Source: Variovorax paradoxus NBRC 15149 | GTDB taxonomy: Bacteria > Pseudomonadota > Gammaproteobacteria > Burkholderiales > Burkholderiaceae_C | DNA length: 64,000 nt | Reading direction: 5' to 3' | NCBI RefSeq assembly: GCF_001591365.1 | Contig: NZ_BCUT01000005.1 | Coordinates: 558,001 to 622,000 of the forward strand | Shown here: in pieces, positions 43,505 to 51,867 of the stretch | Numbering within the stretch: the first letter of the stretch is position 1 | Layout: every line of letters begins with the position of its first letter | Translations under genes and position numbers: made by a program | The notes under the pieces: generated by a model | Told to the model about the DNA's origin: nothing | Databases searched by the model: none | The model's input: only the letters and a program-made list of their open reading frames with translations

Positions 43505-44175
43505 GGCCGCTGCGGCCCGGTGCGCTCGCGCATCAGCGAGGCAAACTCCCGCAGCTCGGCCGCATTCAGGTCCGACACCGCCCACGCCTGCATGCCGCCC
43601 TCGGCCCAGTGCGCGAGCTGGTAGCCCTGCCGCGTGGAGAACGCGGGCGGCTGCACCTTCGCATCGGCCGCGGGCCAGACAAACAGGTTGATGACGTGCG
43701 GCCCTGAGCGATAGACCAGCGCCGCCACCGTCCGCCCGTCGAGGTAGTCGAGCCGCCCGCCCGCCAACGGAAAACCGTCGGACGCCAGGTCCACCACCGG
43801 CGGCGAGAAGTCGAGCTTGCCGGCAAACCAGGGCTTCACCGTGTGCTGGTCGGACGAGGCCACGTCCGCCAGGTGCGCCGCCATCAGCGAGCGCACGTGG
43901 TTGGCCGTGACCGCCTCGCCGAGCGCGTCCTGCGGCGGCACCGGCGTTGCCAGCAGAACGAGCGCGAGACCCCAGGCCGTTGCCGCCCCCGTACCGAACC
44001 AGGCGAGCCCCCGCCACACGCCGTGCCGGCCGGGCACTGCAGCGGCAGGCGCGGCAGCCGCTCCGGCCTCGGACCGCACCGACTGCGCGATGCGCTCGGC
44101 CAGCCCCGCGGGCGGCGCGTGCCGCACGGCGTGGCGCCGGATCAGCGGCCCCAGCTCGTCGTCAGGAATTTGCAT
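43501..44175 (-). CDS. Anti-sigma factor, single-pass membrane protein
   Basis: A 224-residue protein. The N-terminal cytoplasmic part (1-70) would bind the sigma factor; LGPLIRRHAVRHAPPAGLAERI is typical of ChrR/RskA-like regulators without a full zinc HxxxCxxC motif. One membrane helix (about 78-97) is followed by a periplasmic domain containing SPPVVDLASDGFPLAGGRLD and GYQLAHWAEGGMQAWAVSD, as in DUF3520-like or transmembrane anti-sigma proteins. It overlaps the sigma gene by 14 bases. Confidence 0.88.
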   Translation of the reverse strand: MQIPDDELGPLIRRHAVRHAPPAGLAERIAQSVRSEAGAAAAPAAAVPGRHGVWRGLAWFGTGAATAWGLALVLLATPVPPQDALGEAVTANHVRSLMAAHLADVASSDQHTVKPWFAGKLDFSPPVVDLASDGFPLAGGRLDYLDGRTVAALVYRSGPHVINLFVWPAADAKVQPPAFSTRQGYQLAHWAEGGMQAWAVSDLNAAELREFASLMRERTGPQRP

Positions 44176-44725
44176 GCTGTGTCCTTTCGGTCCCGTCGCC
44201 GGGGCGTTCATCGCGCAGGCTTTCGCGCAGCAATGCCCGCGCACGCGACAACCGCGACATCACCGTGCCCAGGGGGACACCCGCGATGCGTGCGATGTCC
44301 TCATAGCGCATCTCTTCGAGCTCGCGCAGCACGATGACTTCGCGATAGGCCGCGGGCAGGGCGTCGATGGCGGCGTTGATGCGCTCGCCCTGCGCGCGCT
44401 GCTCCCACTGCCGGGCCGGGTCGGCGCATTCCGCGGAAGCGGGTGGCATGGCCCCGCTGTCGCGCAACTCGTCGAACTCGAGCTGGTCGGCCAGTTGCCG
44501 GTTCTGCCGCATCCAGTCGTAGCAGGCGTTGCGCACGATGCCGAGCAGCCACGGCCGTGCGCTCTCGCCGCGCAGCCCGTCGAAAAAGCGGAAGGCACGC
44601 AGGTACGCCTCCTGCACCGCATCGTCGGCCAGCTGGTCGTCGCGCAGCAGCCAGCGCGCAAGGTTCCATGCCGCATCGAGATGCGGCAGCGCGGCGGCTT
44701 CGAACTGGCGTGTGCGGTCGGTCAA
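44162..44725 (-). CDS. ECF RNA polymerase sigma factor
   Basis: A 187-residue ECF sigma factor. Region 2 includes DDQLADDAVQEAYLRAFRFFDGLRG and region 4 AAYREVIVLRELEEMRYEDIARIAGVPLGTVMSRLSRAR-type sequence, with the helix-turn-helix in region 4.2. The start is a TTG at 44725 with GGAAGAAG upstream. It is co-transcribed with the anti-sigma gene and divergent from the cupredoxin gene. A GGAATA-N16-CGTC promoter precedes it, suggesting autoregulation. Confidence 0.93.
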   Translation of the reverse strand: MTDRTRQFEAAALPHLDAAWNLARWLLRDDQLADDAVQEAYLRAFRFFDGLRGESARPWLLGIVRNACYDWMRQNRQLADQLEFDELRDSGAMPPASAECADPARQWEQRAQGERINAAIDALPAAYREVIVLRELEEMRYEDIARIAGVPLGTVMSRLSRARALLRESLRDERPGDGTERTQHANS

Positions 44726-44745
44726 CGGGCTTCTTCTTCCTGCAT

Positions 44746-44771
44746 GACGTGGCAGCTGCGCGTTCTATTCC
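44746..44771 (-). promoter_or_regulatory. ECF-type promoter of the sigma/anti-sigma operon
   Basis: On the minus strand GGAATA (44771-44766), 16 bases and CGTC (44749-44746) match an ECF -35/-10 layout. The box ends 20 bases before the sigma TTG start. The same pair with identical spacing is found in the opposite direction at 44790-44815. Confidence 0.7.
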
Positions 44772-44789
44772 ATCTTTTTTTTGGACCGG

Positions 44790-44815
44790 GGAATAAGCAG
44801 GGCACGCCATGCGTC
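44790..44815 (+). promoter_or_regulatory. ECF-type promoter of the cupredoxin gene
   Basis: GGAATA (44790-44795), 16 bases and CGTC (44812-44815) repeat the layout of the divergent sigma promoter exactly. The predicted transcript has a leader of about 40 bases before the ATG at 44862. Confidence 0.7.
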
Positions 44816-44861
44816 ATGCCCTGTGCCGATTCTCTTCCTACTCTTTCAGGAGTTCTTCATC

Positions 44862-46118
44862 ATGATCGCCATTCCCGGGTTTGTGCGCATCCTCGTCGTT
44901 GTCGCGGCGCTGGGCGCTTCGGCCTTCTGCGCGTTCGCAGCCGGCCCCAAGGCCTACGTCGGCAATTTCAAGGACAGCACGGTCAGCGTGATCGACACCG
45001 GCACCGAGCGCGTGCTCGCCACCGTGCCGGTGGCCACGGGGCCGGACGGCATCGTCATCTCGCCGGACGGGCGCAGCGTGTTCGTCAGCGGCTCCGGCGC
45101 CTCGGCGGTGAGCGAGATCGACGCAGCCAGCGACGGCGTGGCGCGCACCATCGAGGTCGGCAAGGGCCCGCAGGGCCTCGCCGCCACGGCCGACGGACGC
45201 TGGCTGCTGGTGGCCGTCAACGGCGACGACCGCGTGGCCTTCATCGACACCGCGACGCACGCCGTCAGCGCCACCGTGCCCGTGCCCAAGCCGCACACCA
45301 TCGCCGTGCGGCCCGACGGCCGGCAGGCCTACGTCGCCTCGCAGGAGCCGGGGCACTTCGCACTGGTGGTGGTCGACCTGGCGGCGCGCACGGTGGTCGC
45401 GGAGATCCCGCTCGAGAAGGCGCCGCGCGACCTGGAGTTCGGCCACGACGGCAAGGCGCTGTACCTGACCCTGGCGGGCGTGCCCGCCGTGCAGGTGCTG
45501 GACCCGGCGACGAACCAGTGGCTGGCGCCGATACCGACCGGCGTATCGCCCCACATCGCCCAGCACTTCGCCGGCATGGCGAGCGGCGTGGTGGTCGTGC
45601 AGGGGCCGGGCGAGGTCTTGCTCTTCGACCCGGCCACGCGGGCGCCGGGCCGCAGCATCGGCGTGGGCAAGCAGCCGCACTGGCTCGACCTGTCGGCCGA
45701 CGGCAAGAAGCTGTGGGTGAGCAACGAAGGCTCCAACGACGTCAGCGTGGTCGACCTTGCCGGCGGCCCGATGCACACCGTGCCGGTCGGCAATGCGCCG
45801 CGCAAGGTGGCGGTGCAGCGCGCCGCGTCCGCAGGCACCGCGCATGCGGCAAACGCCGGCGGTCCCGCGCAGGTGGTGGCGATCCGCAACTTCGCCTTCG
45901 AGCCGGCGCAGATCACCGTCAAGGCGGGCCAGGGCGTGACCTGGAAGAACGACGACGGCGCGCCGCACGGCGTGGCCTTCAAGGACGGCACCGCGGGCAT
46001 GGACCTCATGCTGCCCGGCAAGACCTTCACCCGGACCTTCGACAAGCCGGGCGTGCACGACTACGCCTGCTCGGTGCATTCCTACATGACGGCGCGCGTG
46101 ACGGTGCTCGCGCCCTGA
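44862..46118 (+). CDS. YVTN-type beta-propeller protein with C-terminal cupredoxin domain
   Basis: A 418-residue exported protein. A signal peptide (about 1-27) is followed by a seven-blade propeller (about 30-330) with YVTN-like repeats such as YVGNFKDSTVSVIDTGT and GPDGIVISPDGRSVFVSGSG. The last 85 residues form a plastocyanin/amicyanin-like domain: one histidine in GAPHGVAF, then C-S-V-H-S-Y-M supplying cysteine, histidine and methionine, a complete type 1 copper site. It is a likely periplasmic electron carrier or copper-dependent sensor. CAGGAG precedes the ATG. It is divergent from the ECF sigma gene and shares its promoter type. Confidence 0.9.
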   Translation: MIAIPGFVRILVVVAALGASAFCAFAAGPKAYVGNFKDSTVSVIDTGTERVLATVPVATGPDGIVISPDGRSVFVSGSGASAVSEIDAASDGVARTIEVGKGPQGLAATADGRWLLVAVNGDDRVAFIDTATHAVSATVPVPKPHTIAVRPDGRQAYVASQEPGHFALVVVDLAARTVVAEIPLEKAPRDLEFGHDGKALYLTLAGVPAVQVLDPATNQWLAPIPTGVSPHIAQHFAGMASGVVVVQGPGEVLLFDPATRAPGRSIGVGKQPHWLDLSADGKKLWVSNEGSNDVSVVDLAGGPMHTVPVGNAPRKVAVQRAASAGTAHAANAGGPAQVVAIRNFAFEPAQITVKAGQGVTWKNDDGAPHGVAFKDGTAGMDLMLPGKTFTRTFDKPGVHDYACSVHSYMTARVTVLAP

Positions 46119-46126
46119 GGGAAGGC

Positions 46127-47086
46127 TCAGCGCTCCTGCAGCGCCTGGTAGAGCTTCAGCGCCGTGCGCGCCGTCTGCTCGTCGCAGATCAGCACCGACA
46201 GCAGCCTGGCCCGCAGCACCGCCGCAATGATCGGCGCCTTGTTCTCGCCGCCCGAGGCGACGATCACCGTCGGGATGCGCGCCAGCTCCTCGAGTGAGGG
46301 CGCGACCACGCGCTGGTTCAGCGCATGCTTCACCGGGTTGCCGTGGCGGTCGAGGAACTGGCCGATGATGTCGCCCACCGCCTTGGCCTGGCGCAGCTCG
46401 GCCACCGGCACGTCCTTCGGCAGGCCGTAGCGCACCAGCAGCGAGCGCGTGCTCAGGTCGCCCACGCTCAGCAGCGCGACGTCGTTGGCCGCGATCTGGC
46501 CGAAGGCTTCCTTGAAGACATCCTGCGAGACGATGGTGTCGCGCGACCTGGCGCTGCCCGCATACAGGGGCGCCGCCAGGTAGCTGCACTGCGCGCCCAG
46601 CCGCGCGGCCAGTGCGCTGGCCGTCTCGAAGGTGTTGATCTCCAGGCCGCGCGTCAGGCCGCCCATCATCGAGTTGACGTGCACCTCGGGCCATTGGCCG
46701 GGTGCCACGTGGCGGATGGCCTCGCGCAAGGTGGCGCCCCAGCCCACGCCCACGCCGCGCACGCGGTTCGTCTCGATGTGCTTCGACAGGTATTCGCCGG
46801 CCGTGCGCCCCAGCAGCACGGGAATGAGTTCGGGGCTCTCGGGCGTGGGAATGATCGTTGCCTCGCGCAGGCCGCAGACGCTGCGCAGCTCTTCTTCCAG
46901 CCGCAGGCAGCTCTCGTGGCGCGAGTTGATCTTGATGCTGACCAGCCCGCTCTCGCGCGCCTCGCCCAGCAGGCGGTTCACGCGCAGCCGCGTGAGGCCG
47001 AGCTTCGTGGCGATGCCGTCCTGCGTCAGGCCCTCCATGTAGTAGAGCCAGGCCACGCGCACCGCCACCTGATCTTCCTCAGCCAT
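46127..47086 (-). CDS. SorC/DeoR-type sugar-binding transcriptional regulator
   Basis: A 319-residue regulator. The N-terminal helix-turn-helix lies in ARVAWLYYMEGLTQDG-IATKLGLTRLRVNRLL (about 9-42), and the rest is the SorC effector domain with GRTAGEYLSKHIE, GVGVGWGATLREA and VASGGENKAPIIAAVLRAR. Effectors of this family are phosphorylated sugars or polyols. It is divergent from the glycerol-1-phosphate-dehydrogenase operon and presumably controls it through the operator at 47195-47224. Confidence 0.92.
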   Translation of the reverse strand: MAEEDQVAVRVAWLYYMEGLTQDGIATKLGLTRLRVNRLLGEARESGLVSIKINSRHESCLRLEEELRSVCGLREATIIPTPESPELIPVLLGRTAGEYLSKHIETNRVRGVGVGWGATLREAIRHVAPGQWPEVHVNSMMGGLTRGLEINTFETASALAARLGAQCSYLAAPLYAGSARSRDTIVSQDVFKEAFGQIAANDVALLSVGDLSTRSLLVRYGLPKDVPVAELRQAKAVGDIIGQFLDRHGNPVKHALNQRVVAPSLEELARIPTVIVASGGENKAPIIAAVLRARLLSVLICDEQTARTALKLYQALQER

Positions 47087-47190
47087 CCGAATTCTCCGTG
47101 GTTGTCGTCGTCGATTCTGCGGCCGCGATGGTGGCACGGGTGTGGCGGATTCCGCGCCGCGGGCCCGCCGGTCTACGGGTAGTCACGTGG

Positions 47191-47224
47191 TTGAAACAAA
47201 TGTCTTTCAAACTATACACTTGTT
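47191..47224 (+). promoter_or_regulatory. Sigma-70 promoter with overlapping inverted repeat (SorC operator candidate)
   Basis: The -35 box TTGAAA (47191-47196) and the -10 box TATACA (47213-47218) are 16 bases apart. AACAAATGT (47195-47203) and ACACTTGTT (47216-47224) form an inverted repeat (8 of 9) whose centres are 21 bases apart, i.e. two helical turns. A dimer bound there would cover the promoter. TTGAAA...TTTCAA adds a smaller dyad. Confidence 0.7.
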
Positions 47225-47260
47225 CATCGACCGGAAAACGGCGTCCAGATTGCAGGAGAC

Positions 47261-48613
47261 ATGAGCGATTCGTCATCCCCCCTGAAGGCCGCGCTGCGCG
47301 ATGCGGCGGTCACCAAGGAAGTCGTCATCGAGCACGCCGCGGTGCGCTCGCTGCCCGGCGTGCTGCAGCGCTGCGCGCCGGGCCGGCGCTGGATGCTGGT
47401 GGCCGACGAGAACACCTGGGATGCGGTGGGCGCCTCGGCGCAGGCCCTGCTCGAATCGCAGGGGGTGTCCTGCGCGCCGCCGCTGGTCTTTCCTGCGAAG
47501 CCTCGCCTGAAGCCGCGCGTGGCGCGCTCGGCGGCCATCGCACAGCAGCTTTCCGCGCAGGCGGCCACCCCGATCGCGGTGGGCTCGGGCGTCGTCAGCG
47601 ACCTCGCCAAGCATGCGGCCTCGCTCGCCGGCCAACCCTATGTGTGCCTTGCAACCGCCGCCTCCATGGATGGCTACGCGGCCTCCGGCGCCGCACTGCT
47701 CGATGAAGACGGCTTCAAGCGCACGCTCGCATGCCCGCCGCCGGTGGCGGTGCTGGCCGACCTCGACGTGCTGCGCGCCGCGCCCGCGCGCATGACGGCC
47801 TGGGGCTACGGCGACCTGGCCGGCAAGTCCGTGGCCGGCGCCGACTGGCTGCTGGCCGACGCGCTCGGCGTGGAGCCCATCAATCCGCGTCCCTACGCGC
47901 TGGTGCAGGACCATCTCGGCGACTGGCTCGGCGCGCCGCAGCGCCTGGCCGTGCATGAGCCGCAGGCGCTGGCCGGCTTGCTGGCCGGCCTGCTGGTCAG
48001 CGGCTTCGCCATGCAGGCGCATGGCAACTCGCGCCCCGCGAGCGGCAGCGACCACCAGTTCTCGCACCTGTGGGAAATGGAAAACCTGCAGGTCGGTGGC
48101 GAGCCTGCGGCGCATGGCGCCTGCGTGGGTGTCGGCTGCGTGGCCATGCTGGCGATGTACGAATGGCTCATTGCGCAGCCCGCGGCCGCAATCGCGGCCG
48201 CCGCAGCGCAGGCGCATGACGGCCAGGACGAGGCCGCGCTGTCGCGCGAGATCGAGGCCGCCTTCGGCAATGAGGAATTCAGGGCCGCTGCGCGCGGCGA
48301 GATGAATGCGAAGGCCGCACTCGGCAGCCGCCGCGCCCGCCTCGACCAGCTGGTGCGCGCCTGGCCCGCGCTGCGCGCACAGCTGAAGCGCCAGCTGATC
48401 GGCGCGCGCGACATGCAGCAGCGGCTGGCCACCGTCGGCGGCGCGAGCCATCCCGAAGAACTCGGCATCGGCGCCGCCAGGTTCGCCGCCGACCACCGCC
48501 GCGCACGCCTCATCCGGCGCCGCTACACGCTGCTCGACCTGCTCGACGACCTGGGCTGGCTCGACCGCGCAATCGCCGGGCAGTTCGCGCCCGGCGGTTT
48601 CTGGACCGCCTGA
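47261..48613 (+). CDS. sn-Glycerol-1-phosphate dehydrogenase-type enzyme (AraM/EgsA family)
   Basis: A 450-residue iron-containing alcohol dehydrogenase relative. GSGVVSDLAKHAA (108-120) is the NAD site, ATAASMDGYAASGAAL (131-146) the family hallmark, and D185 in GYGDLAGK plus H265 (GSDHQFSH) and H285 (AAHGACVG) are the probable metal ligands. AraM of Bacillus and EgsA of archaea interconvert G1P and DHAP. About 50 extra C-terminal residues are present. RBS GGAG lies five bases before the ATG. It is the first gene of an operon with Ugp-type import genes. Confidence 0.85.
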   Translation: MSDSSSPLKAALRDAAVTKEVVIEHAAVRSLPGVLQRCAPGRRWMLVADENTWDAVGASAQALLESQGVSCAPPLVFPAKPRLKPRVARSAAIAQQLSAQAATPIAVGSGVVSDLAKHAASLAGQPYVCLATAASMDGYAASGAALLDEDGFKRTLACPPPVAVLADLDVLRAAPARMTAWGYGDLAGKSVAGADWLLADALGVEPINPRPYALVQDHLGDWLGAPQRLAVHEPQALAGLLAGLLVSGFAMQAHGNSRPASGSDHQFSHLWEMENLQVGGEPAAHGACVGVGCVAMLAMYEWLIAQPAAAIAAAAAQAHDGQDEAALSREIEAAFGNEEFRAAARGEMNAKAALGSRRARLDQLVRAWPALRAQLKRQLIGARDMQQRLATVGGASHPEELGIGAARFAADHRRARLIRRRYTLLDLLDDLGWLDRAIAGQFAPGGFWTA

Positions 48614-48658
48614 ACGCAAGAACACCCCCGGCATCGACACACCCCACAGGAGAACGCG

Positions 48659-49987
48659 ATGAAGATCCAACGACGCAGCACGCTGGCCATGCTGGCCCTT
48701 TCATCCACGCTCTGGCTCGCGAGCGGCGCACCCGCCGCTGCGCAGCCGGTGCAGGTGCAGTGGTGGCACGCGATGGGCGGCGCGCTCGGCGAGCGCGTGG
48801 AAGAACTGGTGAAGAATTTCAACAGCTCGCAGAACAAGTACGCCGTCACCGCTGTCTACAAGGGCAACTACGACGAGGTCATCAACGGCACCATTGCTGC
48901 CTACCGCGCCAAGCGCGCGCCGGCGCTCGTGCAGATCTACGAGCGCGGCTTCATGACCATGCTGCTGTCCGATGCAACCATGCCGGTGCAGGACCTGCTC
49001 GACCAGCGCGGCTACAAGGTCGACTGGGCCGATTTCGTGAAGCCGGTGGCCGGCTTCTACAGCTACAAGGGCAAGCTGATGACGATGCCCTTCAATTCGT
49101 CCTCGCCGATCCTCTGGTACAACAAGGCGCACTTCGAGAAGGCCGGCTTCGCCGGGCCCGCGCAGACCTGGCAGGAGCTGGAGAAGCAGCTCTACGCCAT
49201 CAAGCAGAAGGGCATCTCGGCCTGCGGCTCGGTGCTCGCGGGCGACTACCACTGGAGCCTGCTCGAGAACTACAGCGCCATCAACGACCTGCCCTATGCC
49301 ACCAAGGCCAACGGCTACCAGGGGCTGGACACCGAGTTCGTCTACAACAAGACCTCGGTGGTTTCGCAGGTGGCACGCATCAAGAAATGGATCGACGACG
49401 ACGTGATGCAGATCGCCGGCCAGGGCCTGAGCCCCGAGCAGCTCTTCACCTCGGGCAAGTGCTCCACCTACTTTGCCTCGACCGCTGCACACAGCGGCAT
49501 CGAGCGCGAATCCAAGATCGACTGGAGCGCCACCTACCTGCCGTGGGAAGAGGGCAAGCAGCCGAAGAACAGCACCATCGGCGGCGCGTCGCTCTGGGTG
49601 ATGAAGGGCCAGAAGCCGGCCGAGTACGAGGCCGTGGCCGCCTTCCTCGACTACATCGCCAAGCCCGAGACGCAGTTCTGGTGGGTCAAGGCCACGGGCT
49701 ACGTGCCGCTGACCAACAAGGCCTACGAGTTGGCCAAGTCGCAGGGCTACTACAAGGAGCATCCGACGCGCGAGATTGCGATCCTGCAGCTCACGCGCGG
49801 CACGCCCACGGCCAACTCCACGGGCTTTCACTTCGGCAACTTCACGCAGACCATGATGGCGCAGCGCGACGAGTTCCAGAACGTGGTGGCGGGCAAGAAG
49901 ACGCCGCAGGTGGCCATGGACGATGCCGTCAAGCGCGGCAACGAGATCCTGCGGCAGTACGAGAAGCTCAACAAGGGCCGCTACTGA
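48659..49987 (+). CDS. ugpB: UgpB-type periplasmic glycerol-phosphate/diester binding protein
   Basis: A 442-residue exported binding protein. The signal peptide (about 1-27) ends at PAAAQ. VQVQWWHAMGGALGERVEELV and YKGNYDEVINGTIAAYRAK are UgpB signatures, as is MPFNSSSPILWYNKAHFEKAG. UgpB binds glycerol-3-phosphate and glycerophosphodiesters such as GPC. AGGAG precedes the ATG. It begins 45 bases after the dehydrogenase stop. Confidence 0.93.
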   Translation: MKIQRRSTLAMLALSSTLWLASGAPAAAQPVQVQWWHAMGGALGERVEELVKNFNSSQNKYAVTAVYKGNYDEVINGTIAAYRAKRAPALVQIYERGFMTMLLSDATMPVQDLLDQRGYKVDWADFVKPVAGFYSYKGKLMTMPFNSSSPILWYNKAHFEKAGFAGPAQTWQELEKQLYAIKQKGISACGSVLAGDYHWSLLENYSAINDLPYATKANGYQGLDTEFVYNKTSVVSQVARIKKWIDDDVMQIAGQGLSPEQLFTSGKCSTYFASTAAHSGIERESKIDWSATYLPWEEGKQPKNSTIGGASLWVMKGQKPAEYEAVAAFLDYIAKPETQFWWVKATGYVPLTNKAYELAKSQGYYKEHPTREIAILQLTRGTPTANSTGFHFGNFTQTMMAQRDEFQNVVAGKKTPQVAMDDAVKRGNEILRQYEKLNKGRY

Positions 49988-50000
49988 GCGGGCGGTACCC

Positions 50001-50909
50001 ATGGCGGCAGCGATCGAAGCGGGCCTGAAGCGCGCGCACTTCAAGGACGTGCGCCTGCCGGTGCTGCTTTTGCTGCCGCAGCTCGCGATCCTGCTGTTCT
50101 TCTTTTTCATTCCGTCGTTCCGCGCGCTCGGGCAGGCCTTCTTCCTGTCCGATCCGTTCGGCAACACGGTGCACTTCGTCGGCTTCGACAACTTTGCGCA
50201 GCTGCTGCAAAGCGCCACGTACCACGAGTCGGTGCAGGTCACGGTGGTGTTCACCATTTTGCAGAACCTGCTGACCATCGCGGTGGCGCTGGTGCTGGCC
50301 TTTGCGAGCGACCGGGTGATCCGCGGCCGCGGCGTCTACAAGGCGATCATCCTGCTGCCCTATGCCATTGCACCGGTCATCGCAGGCATCCTGTGGGCCT
50401 TTCTTTTCAACCCCGCAGTCGGTCCGCTCGCGCAGCTGCTGCATGCGATCGGCCTCGCGTGGGACCCGAACCGCGTGGGCTCGGACGCGATGGTCCTGGT
50501 CATCCTGGCGGCCTCGTGGAAGCACGTGTGCTACGACTACATCTTTCTGCTGGCCGGCCTGCTGGCGGTGCCTTCTTCCTTGATGGAGGCGGCGGCGGTC
50601 GATGGCGCGGGGCCGCTTCGGCGCTTCTTCACCATCGGGCTGCCGCTCTTGATGCCCACGATGTTCTTCCTGGCCGTGATGAACTTCGTCTACGGCTTCT
50701 TCGAGATCTTTGCCATCGTCGATGCGGTCACGCAGGGCGGGCCGGCGGGTGCAACCAACGTGCTGGTGTTCAAGGTGTATGTCGACGGCTTCATCAACCT
50801 GGACCTCGGCTCGTCGGCGGCGCAGTCGGTCATCCTGATGATCTTCGCGCTGCTGATGACATTGCTGCAGTTCCGCTACGTGGAGCGGCGCGTGAGCTAC
50901 GACGTATGA
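50001..50909 (+). CDS. ugpA: UgpA-type ABC permease
   Basis: A 302-residue permease with about six helices. The EAA loop reads LMEAAAVDGAGPLRRFFTIG followed by LPLLMPTMFF, and LLLLPQLAILLFFFFIPSFRAL starts helix 1. These agree with UgpA of the carbohydrate CUT1 family. The gene starts 13 bases after ugpB. Confidence 0.92.
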   Translation: MAAAIEAGLKRAHFKDVRLPVLLLLPQLAILLFFFFIPSFRALGQAFFLSDPFGNTVHFVGFDNFAQLLQSATYHESVQVTVVFTILQNLLTIAVALVLAFASDRVIRGRGVYKAIILLPYAIAPVIAGILWAFLFNPAVGPLAQLLHAIGLAWDPNRVGSDAMVLVILAASWKHVCYDYIFLLAGLLAVPSSLMEAAAVDGAGPLRRFFTIGLPLLMPTMFFLAVMNFVYGFFEIFAIVDAVTQGGPAGATNVLVFKVYVDGFINLDLGSSAAQSVILMIFALLMTLLQFRYVERRVSYDV

Positions 50910-50933
50910 CGCGCGGCGCAAAGGATTCATCGC

Positions 50934-51854
50934 ATGGTTGAACGCGCTCCCGTTCTCGACGGCATCTGCCACGCCATCCTGCTGGTGGGCGTGGCCTTTG
51001 TCTGCGTACCGCTCTACCTGGCCTTCGTCGCAGGCTCGCTCAGCATTGCCGAGGTGCAGCAGGTGCCGCTGCCCTGGCTGCCCGGCGACCAGTTCGTGCA
51101 GAACCTGCGCACCGCATGGATGCAGGCCAACTTCGGCCGGCTGTTCTTCAATTCGTTCATCGTGGCGGCGGGCATCACGGTGGGCAAGATCGCGGTGTCG
51201 CTGCTGTCGGCCTTTGCCATCACCTACTTCCGCTTCCGCTTTCGCATGACGGCGTTCTGGCTCATCTTCGTGTCGCTGATGCTGCCGATCGAGGTGCGCA
51301 TCTCGCCCACCTACGAATCGGTGGCGAACGCGGCGCTGCCGCTGCAGTGGCTGGTGGAGGCGCTGCACCTTTCGTCGGCGTGGAATGCCATCACGGGCCA
51401 CACCATCGACATCCAGCTGCAGTGGAACATGGTCGACACCTACCCGGGCCTGATCTTGCCGCTGATCGCCTCGGCCTCGGCCACCTTCCTGTTCCGCCAG
51501 TTCTTCCTCACGGTGCCCGACGAGCTGTGCGAGGCGGCGCGGATCGACGGCGCTTCGCCGATGCATTTCTTCTGGACCATCCTGCTGCCGCTGTCGCGCT
51601 CCAACATCGCGGCGCTGGCGATCATTCTTTTCCTGTATGGCTGGAACCAGTATCTCTGGCCGCTGCTCTTCACCACCGACAAGGACATGGCCACCGCGGT
51701 GATCGGCCTCAAGCACCTGATCCCGCGCGCCGATTCGCAGCCGGCCTGGAACGTGGCGATGAGCGCCGCGCTCCTCACGATGCTGCCGCCCATCATTGTG
51801 GTGGTGGCGCTGCAGCGCTCGTTCGTCAAGGGGCTGGTGGACAGCAGCAAATAA
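50934..51854 (+). CDS. ugpE: UgpE-type ABC permease
   Basis: A 306-residue CUT1 permease. The EAA loop is ELCEAARIDGASPMHFFWTI followed by LLPLSRSNIAALAII, and PYLYGWNQYLWPLLF-like GWNQYLWPLLFTTD is the UgpE helix 5-6 hallmark. It starts 24 bases after ugpA. The ATPase expected for this transporter is not encoded in the operon. Confidence 0.92.
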   Translation: MVERAPVLDGICHAILLVGVAFVCVPLYLAFVAGSLSIAEVQQVPLPWLPGDQFVQNLRTAWMQANFGRLFFNSFIVAAGITVGKIAVSLLSAFAITYFRFRFRMTAFWLIFVSLMLPIEVRISPTYESVANAALPLQWLVEALHLSSAWNAITGHTIDIQLQWNMVDTYPGLILPLIASASATFLFRQFFLTVPDELCEAARIDGASPMHFFWTILLPLSRSNIAALAIILFLYGWNQYLWPLLFTTDKDMATAVIGLKHLIPRADSQPAWNVAMSAALLTMLPPIIVVVALQRSFVKGLVDSSK

Positions 51855-51867
51855 GGACATTGCAGAA

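Noticed and set aside
41081..44017. A 978-codon minus-strand open frame across urtE and the DHA1 transporter
   Set aside because: It is antisense to well-supported genes, and its ends decode interspersed repeats (for example LTPALSRRERE from the palindrome), a known artefact.
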